Of a stretch of DNA of 64,000 nt, positions 17,612-25,039 are shown piece by piece; positions within the stretch are counted from its first letter, which is position 1; the number at the start of each line of letters is the position of its first letter. The notes below the pieces were generated by a model, which had not been told where the DNA came from, searched no databases, and was given only the letters and a program-made list of their open reading frames with translations. Source of the DNA: SZUA-36 sp963753105 (GTDB taxonomy: Bacteria; Pseudomonadota; Gammaproteobacteria; Xanthomonadales; SZUA-36); NCBI GenBank assembly GCA_963753105.1, contig CAVWBD010000001.1:1116001-1180000 (forward strand). Reading direction: 5' to 3'. Both the position numbers and the translations under genes were made by a program.

Positions 17612-18562
17612 GCGGCTTCGTCCCTGTCGCGGGTCGCAGCGACGAAAACATCTTCCAGACCGGGCCGGGTGGCACGGCAACTGCTCATGTGCAAGCCTGC
17701 TTCCCGGATAATGGCGCAGACTGTTTTATCGGGCTCAGGCTGGTCCTTGGCCACCATGACACGCAGTTCATTGCCGATTTGTGCCGAACTGTGGATGAAA
17801 TCCTTGGCCTCCAGCAGCTTGCCCACCCTGCGTGGTTGATCCGATTCGACGATGACGATGTTGGCATCAATGCGGTCTTCGAGTTCTGCAGGGCTGCCCT
17901 GGGCCACCAGCTTGCCAAGATCGAGGATGGCCAGCGCGTGGCAGCGCTCGGCCTCATCCATGTAGTGGGTTGAAACCAGGATGGTCGTGCCTTCATCCAC
18001 CAAATCGAACAGGGTTTCCCAGAAAGCCCGCCGGTTTTCGGGATCAACAGCGCTGGTGGGCTCATCCAGAAACAGCAGTTCCGGTTCATGCAGGGTGGCC
18101 GCGGCCAACGCCAGGCGTTGTTTTTCGCCGCCGCTCAGGGTGCCGGCGCGCTGTTTCAGCAACTGTTTGAGCCCGTAGCGTTCCACGGACTGCCCGATGC
18201 GCTGTTTTTGCAGCTTGCGCTCCAGCGTGTAGATATCAGCCATGAACTGCAGGTTTTCGATGACCGTCAGGTCCTCAAATAGCGAGAACTTCTGCGTCAT
18301 GTAGCCGACTTTCAGTACGCAGGGCCTCGGCTTCATCCGGGATGCTGTACCCGAGTACCGAGATGTCACCCGAAGTGGGTGTCAACAACCCGCACAACAT
18401 GCGGATGGTGGTGGATTTGCCGGAGCCGTTGGGCCCCAGAAAGCCGTATATTCTTGAGCGTGGCACTTCAAGGTCAAGGCCCTGCACGGCCTTGACCTTG
18501 CCGAAGGTCTTGCCCAGGTTATGGGCCCGTATAGCCAGATCAGGCATGGCCAGCTCAGTCAT
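17608..18562 (-). CDS. ABC exporter ATP-binding subunit, one frameshift
   Basis: Walker A GPNGSGKST is at residues 43-51. The signature LSGGEKQRLALAAA, Walker B LLFLDEPTSAVDP and H-loop STHYMDEAERC are present after the frame change near 18318 (between DEAEALR and VGYMTQKFSLFEDLTVI). The order and spacing match YbhF-type daunorubicin-resistance ATPases, although only one ATPase domain is present where YbhF and RbbA carry two. It overlaps the adaptor gene by 8 nt and the permease by 4 nt. The frameshift is probably a sequence error because both sides are fully conserved. Confidence 0.9.
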
Positions 18563-19521
18563 TGCTTGCCTCTGTCAGCGGAAAATCAACCTGGAGTGGT
18601 ACACCCGAGGGCAAATGGGCCGCGTCCGGCAGATCGACTTCCGCCAGGTAGCTCAGACGTGAGCGGTCGTGCTCGGTGAGTGCGAAGTAGGGTGTAAAGC
18701 TGGCGTCTGTCGATACCCAGCGTACGGTGCCGGTCATTGTTTGTTCACTGCCATCGATACGTACATCCAGCCGCAGTCCCGGTTGCACCGCGATACGCTG
18801 GTGTTCAGGCACGTAAATACGCGCATAGGTCCGGGACGTATCCAGGATCACGGCCACGGTCGCGCCTGGAAGCGGGCGTTCGCCCAGCTGGTACAGGCGT
18901 TTATCCAGCATGCCGCCCACGGGTGCGTAAATTTGCAGGCGTTCGATATCCAGTTTTAACTGGTTAATGCCGGCATCCATGGCCTCGAGTGCGGCCTGTG
19001 CTTGCTGCAGTTCCTCGATGGTGGTTCCGTTGAGCAGGCTTTCCAGTGACTCCCGGCGGCTTTTTCGGCGGCGACGGCGGTTTTCCAACTGGCAATTGCC
19101 CGGTCAAGCGTTGCCTGGTTGGACAATTCACGGGCAAACATTTCCCTGGCCCGTTCAAGGTTTGCAGCGGCGTTGACGACGGTCGCCTGTGTCGCTTCCA
19201 GCTCGGCCTGCGCTGCACGAATGTATTCCGGGCGCGGTCCGCGTTGCAGTTCCGCCAGCCGCGCGGCAGCCTGGTTCCTCAGTGCGGTTTGTCTGGCCAG
19301 TGCGTTTTCCAGCCGGGCAGGGATCCTGTTCCAGGATCAGGTCACCGGCTTCGAGCACCTGGCCGTCGCGTGACGTGGATCGCAACGATGGGTTCATTGC
19401 TCTCGACACTGACCTCGACCCGGTCACGCTCGAGTGTGCCCACCATGTAGGTTTCTTCGGACATATTGCAGGCGGCAAGGCTTGCCGATGCCAGAAGTAT
19501 TAACCATCTTGCGCAATTCAT
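18555..19521 (-). CDS. HlyD/YbhG-type periplasmic adaptor lipoprotein, frameshifted
   Basis: Membrane-fusion subunit of the exporter. It begins MNCARWLILLASASLAAC, with the lipobox Cys at 18, then YMVGTLERDRVEVSVESNEP, the first lipoyl half. Frame changes lie near 19370, 19320 and 19065. The middle is a coiled-coil hairpin; the second lipoyl and beta-barrel part reads LQIYAPVGGMLDKRLYQLGE, ATVAVILDTSRTYARIYVPE and GTVRWVSTDASFTPYFALTE. The start overlaps the tetR stop by 4 nt. Total length of about 320 residues fits YbhG-like adaptors. Confidence 0.85.
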
Positions 19522-20162
19522 AATGCGATTCCCTGTTGAAGCAGTTGCGTGATCTGTTGGGCCAGCAATTCGATACCCCCTGCATCGAACCGGACGCCGA
19601 GCACGGGTTCAGCCAGGTCACGGGCGATAAACGGAAAAATACACAAGGCCATGATCAGCATGGATGAAATGACGGGATCCGCATCCTGTCGCACCCGGCC
19701 GGCCGCCTGCGCCTGGCCCAGCAGGCCGGGCAGGGCGCCTCCAAGGTGCGGCGCCATGTGTTGGGCAAAATATTGTTGCATTTCACCACCTGGCAGCAGC
19801 ACCTCGCGGGTCATCAGGCGCGGTATGTTGGGGTGACTGGCGGCCATGGACAGCAAGAGCTGGGCGATGGTGTCCGGAGAGGTTTCCGGATCATCCTTCA
19901 TCGCTGCAATGGCCTGGCCCAGTGGTTTAAGGGCGCGCTCCATGACGTTCTGCAACAGCAATTTCTTGTTACCAAAGTAGTAATGCACCAGGGCGGGATT
20001 GACCCCGGCCTGCTCGGCGATCCGGCGCACCGGTGTCGCGGAGTAGCCGTGGGTTGAGAAAAGTTCCTCAGCGGTATCGAGAATTTGTGTCCGCAATCCG
20101 GTTGTCCGGTGTCTGCAGGCCGCCCCCTTTGACGCTCTGATTGCGTGTTTGGTCTGATTCAT
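19518..20162 (-). CDS. TetR-family repressor of the exporter operon
   Basis: A 214-residue regulator. The N-terminal helix-turn-helix region is TQILDTAEELFSTHGYSATP then VRRIAEQAGVNPALVHYYFG, the classical TetR signature. The C-terminal ligand domain has no recognised specificity, though its length and operon order resemble CecR (YbiH), which controls ybhG-ybhF-ybhS-ybhR in E. coli. It is the first gene of tetR-adaptor-ATPase-permease, all linked by short overlaps. A perfect 20-bp palindrome begins 11 nt before its start, so autorepression of the whole operon is likely. Confidence 0.92.
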   Translation of the reverse strand: MNQTKHAIRASKGAACRHRTTGLRTQILDTAEELFSTHGYSATPVRRIAEQAGVNPALVHYYFGNKKLLLQNVMERALKPLGQAIAAMKDDPETSPDTIAQLLLSMAASHPNIPRLMTREVLLPGGEMQQYFAQHMAPHLGGALPGLLGQAQAAGRVRQDADPVISSMLIMALCIFPFIARDLAEPVLGVRFDAGGIELLAQQITQLLQQGIAL

Positions 20163-20172
20163 GGTCTATATA

Positions 20173-20192
20173 TTAATTAAACGTTTAATTAA
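20173..20192. promoter_or_regulatory. Palindromic operator for TetR-family repressor
   Basis: The perfect 20-bp palindrome ttaattaaacgtttaattaa lies just upstream of tetR and about 75 nt before the divergent dusA. Its size, symmetry and position are typical of TetR operators. Confidence 0.75.
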
Positions 20193-20266
20193 ATTCAAGC
20201 CTGATCATTGATAAGCCGATCACCGGCAAACTGCGCTTTGCAACGGGAATCTGTAAAATCAACAGC

Positions 20267-21265
20267 ATGGTTATGATGGAAAAAGGCAGTTTGGACAGGA
20301 CCTTGTCGGTGGCGCCGATGCTGGATTGGACCGACCGCCACTGCCGGTATTTCCATCGCCTGCTGGCGCCATCCGCCCTGCTATACACGGAAATGGTCAC
20401 TACCGGTGCGATTATCCATGGCGATACGGACCGGTTTCTTGCCTATAACCCAGAAGAACACCCGCTGGCTTTGCAACTCGGTGGCAGTGATCCTGCGGAC
20501 CTGGCGCAGTGTGCCAGGATTGCCGAGCAGCGTGGTTTTGACGAGGTCAACCTGAACCTGGGCTGCCCGTCCGACCGCGTTCAACGTGGCAAGTTTGGCG
20601 CTTGCCTTATGCTCGAACCCGCGCTAGTGGCTGACTGCGTGGCCGCGATGCTGGACGCCGTGGACATACCGGTAACGGTCAAAACCCGCCTGGGTGTGGA
20701 TGACCACTACAGCTACGCGTTCATGTCCGACTTTGTGCACAAAGTGGCGGAGACCGGCTGCTCGGTTTTCATCATGCACGCGCGCAAGGCGATGCTGAGC
20801 GGGCTGAGCCCCAAGCAAAACCGTGATGTACCGCCTTTGAACCATGACTGGGTGTACACCCTGAAGCGTGAATCGCCAGCACTGGGGATCGTGATTAACG
20901 GCGGTATTGATTCAGTTTCCATCGCGAACGGGCACCTCGAGCAGGTGGACGGTGTCATGATCGGGCGGGCCGCCTACCAGAACCCCTGGCTGCTGGCCCA
21001 ATGCCAGCAGCAGTTTTTGGGGAGCACAGGGGAAACGGGGCGCGAGGACATCGTCAGGGCAATGACTGCGTATATTGAGCGCCAGGTAGAGCAAGGCGTG
21101 TGGGTCAAGCACATCAGCCGGCATATGCTGGGTCTGTTCCAGGGTTTGCCGGGCGCCAAGACATGGCGTCGTTACCTCAGTGAAAATGCCTTCAGGGATG
21201 ACGGCAATACCCACTTGCTGGATGATGCCCTTGCAGCGATGCAGCAGATCAAGGCAAGCGTTTGA
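20267..21265 (+). CDS. dusA: tRNA-dihydrouridine synthase A
   Basis: FMN enzyme that reduces U20/U20a of tRNA using NADPH. The 332-residue product shows LSVAPMLDWTDRHCRYFHRL at residues 13-32, the DusA subgroup signature. Catalytic Cys100 lies in NLNLGCPSDRVQ, and HARKAMLSGLSPKQNR and VINGGIDS are present. ATG at 20267 fits the family N-terminus. It is transcribed away from the tetR operon with a 104-nt divergent spacer containing the palindrome, so crosstalk with the repressor is possible. Confidence 0.96.
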   Translation: MVMMEKGSLDRTLSVAPMLDWTDRHCRYFHRLLAPSALLYTEMVTTGAIIHGDTDRFLAYNPEEHPLALQLGGSDPADLAQCARIAEQRGFDEVNLNLGCPSDRVQRGKFGACLMLEPALVADCVAAMLDAVDIPVTVKTRLGVDDHYSYAFMSDFVHKVAETGCSVFIMHARKAMLSGLSPKQNRDVPPLNHDWVYTLKRESPALGIVINGGIDSVSIANGHLEQVDGVMIGRAAYQNPWLLAQCQQQFLGSTGETGREDIVRAMTAYIERQVEQGVWVKHISRHMLGLFQGLPGAKTWRRYLSENAFRDDGNTHLLDDALAAMQQIKASV

Positions 21266-21409
21266 GTCTTCCAGTGTGAGTCGATGACAGATTTACACGA
21301 AGATGAGAATCCACCGGGGTATCACGCAGGTGACGATATTCAGGTCCGATTCACCTGATTGCGTTAGAATCTTTTGCAGCTTAGAAATTTAATCGGGCTT
21401 TGCCCCTGA

Positions 21410-21658
21410 ATGCAGATGAAACGAAACAAACTACAAATCACGTGTTTGATTTTATTGCTGTCATGGCTGCCGGCCTCTGTTTTTGCAGTCACCCTGGATG
21501 AAGCAGCGAGAAAAGCGGCAAGGCAGAATGATGCCAAGGTATTGTCAGCCAGGACGGTCCAGCAAGGTAATCAACGGGTCCACGAGATCAAGGTGCTAAC
21601 CAAGAAAGGTGTGGTCAAAACCGTCAGGGTGCCGGACAACAGCAAAAAGAAAAAGTAG
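21410..21658 (+). CDS. Small exported PepSY-like protein
   Basis: An 82-residue protein with a signal peptide (ITCLILLLSWLPASVFA, cleavage near 26) and a short mature part: LDEAARKAARQNDAKVLSAR, then QRVHEIKVLTKKGVVKTVRV, then a Lys-rich end. The helix-strand-strand pattern resembles half of a PepSY domain. It lies upstream of a PhoPQ-type two-component pair, a context in which small PepSY proteins are common, so a periplasmic modulator role is inferred. Start ATG 21410 or 21416. Confidence 0.65.
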   Translation: MQMKRNKLQITCLILLLSWLPASVFAVTLDEAARKAARQNDAKVLSARTVQQGNQRVHEIKVLTKKGVVKTVRVPDNSKKKK

Positions 21659-21667
21659 GGGAGGAGG

Positions 21668-21935
21668 GGGCCTGTTAACCCCTTGCCAGATCACTGCGAC
21701 GGGAGACCATTTTGTTCAGTACAAGGAACGATGAACGTAATGTACTACCAGTACCTGAGTGAAGAGAGAAGTAGTATTGGGCAAAATGGGACCCGTCCCT
21801 TCGGGTTGCGGTCCCAAATGGCTCCAAGCTGCGTTGCTCGTCACTTATTTGGATTCACCAAACCACACTCCTCGCGCCTTGCCTGGCCCCATTTGGGACC
21901 GCAACGCAGCGAACTGGCAAGGGGTTAACAGGCCC
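21668..21935. repeat. MITE-like inverted-repeat element B
   Basis: A 268-bp element with perfect 21-bp terminal inverted repeats: 21668-21688 begins gggcctgttaaccccttgcc and 21915-21935 ends ggcaaggggttaacaggccc. A second perfect inverted pair is nested inside (gttgcggtcccaaatgg at 21805-21821; ccatttgggaccgcaac at 21889-21905). No gene is contained. Its right end stops 2 nt before the start codon of the response regulator. Confidence 0.75.
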
Positions 21936-21937
21936 TT

Positions 21938-22621
21938 ATGCGGATTTTATTGGTTGAAGACGATACCGCCTTGCAGGCTTCGCTGTCGGGAATATTGCGT
22001 GATGCGGGTTATGCCGTGGATGTCAGTGGCGATGGTATAGAAGGCCTGTTTTTTGGCGAGGAATACCCGTTGGACCTGGCCATCATTGACCTGGGTCTGC
22101 CCGGCATGTCCGGCTTGGAAGTGATCCGCAGGCTGCGTGAGAAGGAACGTAACTTCCCGATCCTGATCCTGACCGCGCGTTCGGAGTGGCAGGACAAGGT
22201 CGAGGGCCTGGAGTCGGGCGCCGATGATTACCTGACCAAGCCATTCCACCCTGAAGAACTCAAGGCGCGCGTGGGTGCATTGTTACGGCGTTCGGCCGGG
22301 CGTGCCCAACCATCGGTGGAGCTGGGGCCGTTAAAGATCGACCTGCTCAGCCAGCGGGTGTTCAACGGTGACGAGGAAATCGAACTGACCACCTATGAAT
22401 ACAAGGTGTTCGAGTACTTGTTGATGCACCCCAACGAGGTGGTCACTAAAACGCTGTTGTCAGAACACATTTACGAGGAGGATGCTGACCGCGACAGCAA
22501 CGTCATCGAGGTTTTTATCGGCCGTTTACGCAGAAAAATCGATCCCGCAGGCATTTTCAACCCGATCGAGACCTTGCGGGGCCGTGGTTATCGTCTGAAT
22601 ACCGAATCCCAATCCAGCTGA
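21938..22621 (+). CDS. PhoP/OmpR-type response regulator
   Basis: A 227-residue regulator. The receiver domain has acidic pocket E7-D8-D9, phospho-acceptor Asp51 (AIIDLGLPG), Thr78 and Lys100 (DDYLTKPF). The C-terminal winged helix has LTTYEYKVFEYLLMHPNEVV and GRLRRKIDPAG ... RGRGYRL, closest to the PhoP/QseB/PmrA group. The ATG lies 2 nt past element B, whose right repeat must supply any ribosome-binding site (only a weak AGG is seen). It is followed by the sensor kinase after a spacer filled by element A copy 2. Probably responds to an envelope or divalent-cation signal. Confidence 0.93.
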   Translation: MRILLVEDDTALQASLSGILRDAGYAVDVSGDGIEGLFFGEEYPLDLAIIDLGLPGMSGLEVIRRLREKERNFPILILTARSEWQDKVEGLESGADDYLTKPFHPEELKARVGALLRRSAGRAQPSVELGPLKIDLLSQRVFNGDEEIELTTYEYKVFEYLLMHPNEVVTKTLLSEHIYEEDADRDSNVIEVFIGRLRRKIDPAGIFNPIETLRGRGYRLNTESQSS

Positions 22622-22647
22622 AGTCCACGCACCTGAGCCGTGAGCAG

Positions 22648-22818
22648 TAACCCGCAAATTGCAGCAGTCGGAACCGGGCTTCGAGATAAGCACTTGGTTT
22701 TATTATATTTAGTGCTGTTTTCAGCAAGCAAGTACCCAGTACACTTTGTACCCAGCCCGGCGTCCAGTCGCATCTGTCCGGCGCCATCATCCGCGATACT
22801 GGTGCAATATGCGGGCTA
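22648..22818. repeat. MITE-like inverted-repeat element A, copy 2
   Basis: A 171-bp element with imperfect inverted ends: left 22648 onward taacccgcaaattgcagcag, right ending ctggtgcaatatgcgggcta at 22818 (3 mismatches over 21). The right arm 22754-22815 matches copy 1 at 1327-1392, while the centre differs. The right end contains the ATG that starts the sensor kinase. Confidence 0.75.
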
Positions 22819-24173
22819 AGGAAACCCAGTCAAAACCATTCTCCCTGCGTTTGAGGTTGCTGCTCCTGGTCGTGCTGTTGCTGGTTATTTCGCTGGGCCT
22901 GGTTGGCTTTGCCCTGGACGCCGCCTTCCACAGGAGCAACGAGGCGGGTCTGCAGGCACGCATGGAATCCCTGGTTTACCTGGTGCTCGCCGCGACCGAG
23001 GTCGGATCCGATGGCGCCCTGCTGGTGGACGATGATCCCGGTGATCCACAGCTGTCGCAACCGGGCTCTTCGATTTACGCCGTGGTCGAGCAGAACGGGC
23101 AGCATTGGGCCTCGTCTTCATCGTTGGGAACCGAGTTACCCGTGCTGGGGGTAGCTGAGCCCGGGGCCAGCGTATTCACAACGCCGGTTGAAGACCGCAG
23201 GTTCTACATTTTGCAATACGGGGTCAGTTGGGAACTGGCGGATGGCAGTATGCTGCCAGTGACGGTCAGCATCATCGTGCGCCCACGGGAAATCCGGCAG
23301 GAGAAGAATGCATTCCGGCTCGGCTTGTGGCGCAGCCTCGGCGCGACCGCCCTGGTGCTGCTTATTGCACAGCTGGTGATCCTGGCGCTGGGTCTAAGAC
23401 CATTGCGAAGAATCACCCAGGATATCTCGGCCATCGAGGCCGGTGAGCTCGAACGGCTGGAGGGCTATTACGCGACAGAACTGGAGCCCTTGAAGCGCAA
23501 TGTAAACCACCTGCTGGATACCGAGAAGGCCAACCAGACCCGCTACAGGAACGCACTCGATTCCCTGGCGCATAGTTTGAAAACACCGTTGTCCGTGATC
23601 CGTTCCAGCCTGCCGGCCGACACCGAAGCCAAGTCGCACGTGGTGCAGAACGCGGTCAGTGACATGCAACGGCTGATCGCCACGCGCCTGCAACGCGCGG
23701 CCGCTTCCACCCGCAGTACGATCGCACACGCCGTGGATGTAAAAAGCCAGGTCGATCGCCTGGTGCAATCCCTTGAGCGTGTGTATTCTCAGGAATTGAT
23801 AAGCATCGAGCTTATCATCGAACCTGGCCTGGATTTCTTTGGCGAGCAGCGTGATTTGTTGGAGTTGGCCGGCAACCTGCTCGACAATGCCTGTAAATAC
23901 GGCGCCGGGAAAGTCCGCCTGTCTGCCCGGCCGCTGGATGCCACCAGCCCGCGTGCCGGCTTGATCCTCGAGGTCGAGGACAATGGTCCCGGGATCGCAG
24001 AGCAGGCGCGTGAACAATTACTGCAGCGCGGTGTGCGCGGTGACGAACGGGTTGATGGCCATGGCCTGGGCCTGGCCATCGTGCTGGAAATTGTCAGCGC
24101 CTACAATGGTGAAATCAGCATTGGTGACAGCGAGCTCGGTGGCGCCCGTGTTAGCGTGACACTGAAACCCTGA
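22809..24173 (+). CDS. PhoQ/QseC-type sensor histidine kinase
   Basis: A 454-residue inner-membrane kinase. Transmembrane segments are at about 14-36 and 177-197, with a periplasmic domain of about 140 residues between them. Then come a HAMP-like linker, the H-box DSLAHSLKTPLSVIRSSL with His255, the N-box NLLDNACKYGAG, and G-boxes VEDNGPGI and GHGLGLAIVLEIV. DSLAHSLKTPL is characteristic of the PhoQ branch. The start ATG at 22809 lies inside the terminal repeat of element A, so the first residues (MRAK) are element-encoded. No good ribosome-binding site is visible. Partner of the upstream regulator. Confidence 0.93.
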   Translation: MRAKETQSKPFSLRLRLLLLVVLLLVISLGLVGFALDAAFHRSNEAGLQARMESLVYLVLAATEVGSDGALLVDDDPGDPQLSQPGSSIYAVVEQNGQHWASSSSLGTELPVLGVAEPGASVFTTPVEDRRFYILQYGVSWELADGSMLPVTVSIIVRPREIRQEKNAFRLGLWRSLGATALVLLIAQLVILALGLRPLRRITQDISAIEAGELERLEGYYATELEPLKRNVNHLLDTEKANQTRYRNALDSLAHSLKTPLSVIRSSLPADTEAKSHVVQNAVSDMQRLIATRLQRAAASTRSTIAHAVDVKSQVDRLVQSLERVYSQELISIELIIEPGLDFFGEQRDLLELAGNLLDNACKYGAGKVRLSARPLDATSPRAGLILEVEDNGPGIAEQAREQLLQRGVRGDERVDGHGLGLAIVLEIVSAYNGEISIGDSELGGARVSVTLKP

Positions 24174-24175
24174 CT

Positions 24176-24952
24176 ATGAAAAGACTGCTGAAAATCATGC
24201 AACGCTTACGTGATCCCGTTAACGGTTGCCCGTGGGATGCACAACAGAATTTTGCCACCATCGCTCCATTCACCATCGAAGAGGCCTATGAAGTGGCCGA
24301 TGCAATTAGCCGTGACAACATGGACGACCTCAAGGATGAGCTTGGTGACCTGCTGTTCCAGGTGGTTTTCCACGCCCAGATGGCCAGCGAGATGGGGTGT
24401 TTTGATTTTGATGATGTTCAGCGGGGTTTGTGTGAAAAAATGGTGCGCCGCCATCCGCATGTATTCGCGGACACCGAAATTGATGATGCCCAACATCAGA
24501 CGCAGGTCTGGGAGGACTACAAGGCCGAGGAGAGAAAACACAAGGGTGAATACAGCCTGATGGACGGGGTCCCGGCGGGCATGGCGGAAATTCAACGCGC
24601 GGCAAAATTGCAGAAACGTGCCGCCAAGGTCGGATTTGACTGGGATGCACCGGCGCCCGTGATGGAAAAGTTTGACGAGGAACTGGCTGAAATGCGCGTG
24701 GCAATGGAGAGCGGTGATAAGCAGGCGATGGAAGACGAGGTCGGCGATTTGTTATTCGTTGCGATCAACCTGGCCCGCAAGCTCGATATCGATCCTGGCA
24801 GTGCGCTGCGGCGCAGCAATGCCAAGTTCGAGCGGCGATTCAGGGCCATCGAGGAAGCGGCCGGTGGCCAGGATGGTCTCGGGGCCATGGATATCGAGGC
24901 AATGGAAACCCTGTGGCGGCAAACAAAACGGTCAGAGAAGGGGTCAGAGTAA
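24176..24952 (+). CDS. mazG: Nucleoside triphosphate pyrophosphohydrolase MazG
   Basis: Hydrolyses canonical and damaged (d)NTPs to NMP and pyrophosphate. The 258-residue protein has the tandem MazG helices: PVNGCPWDAQQNFATIAPFT, the metal-binding EEAYEVADAI ... DELGDLLFQVVFHAQMA, and the second domain EELAEMRVAMESGDKQAMED with EVGDLLFVAINLARK. Length matches the family. Only 2 nt separate it from the kinase gene. The last residues (RSEKGSE) and the TAA stop lie in a 73-bp inverted-repeat insertion, so the original C-terminus may have been replaced by a few element-encoded residues. Confidence 0.95.
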   Translation: MKRLLKIMQRLRDPVNGCPWDAQQNFATIAPFTIEEAYEVADAISRDNMDDLKDELGDLLFQVVFHAQMASEMGCFDFDDVQRGLCEKMVRRHPHVFADTEIDDAQHQTQVWEDYKAEERKHKGEYSLMDGVPAGMAEIQRAAKLQKRAAKVGFDWDAPAPVMEKFDEELAEMRVAMESGDKQAMEDEVGDLLFVAINLARKLDIDPGSALRRSNAKFERRFRAIEEAAGGQDGLGAMDIEAMETLWRQTKRSEKGSE

Positions 24953-25012
24953 AATTTCGGAGATGCAGATAAATGGTTGGCGCAAAAATTTACGAATTTT
25001 TACTCTGACCCC
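24940..25012. repeat. 73-bp inverted-repeat element at the mazG stop
   Basis: The ends ggggtcagagtaaaatttcg (24940-24959) and cgaatttttactctgacccc (24993-25012) are inverted repeats with one mismatch. From memory, ggggtcagagtaaaa-type ends flank IS200-like or REP-associated transposase units in many proteobacteria; here only the ends remain. The left arm supplies the mazG stop codon. The AT-rich arms could also work as a hairpin terminator. Confidence 0.75.
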
Positions 25013-25039
25013 AATCTTGACGAGTGGAGAGCGGTAACG

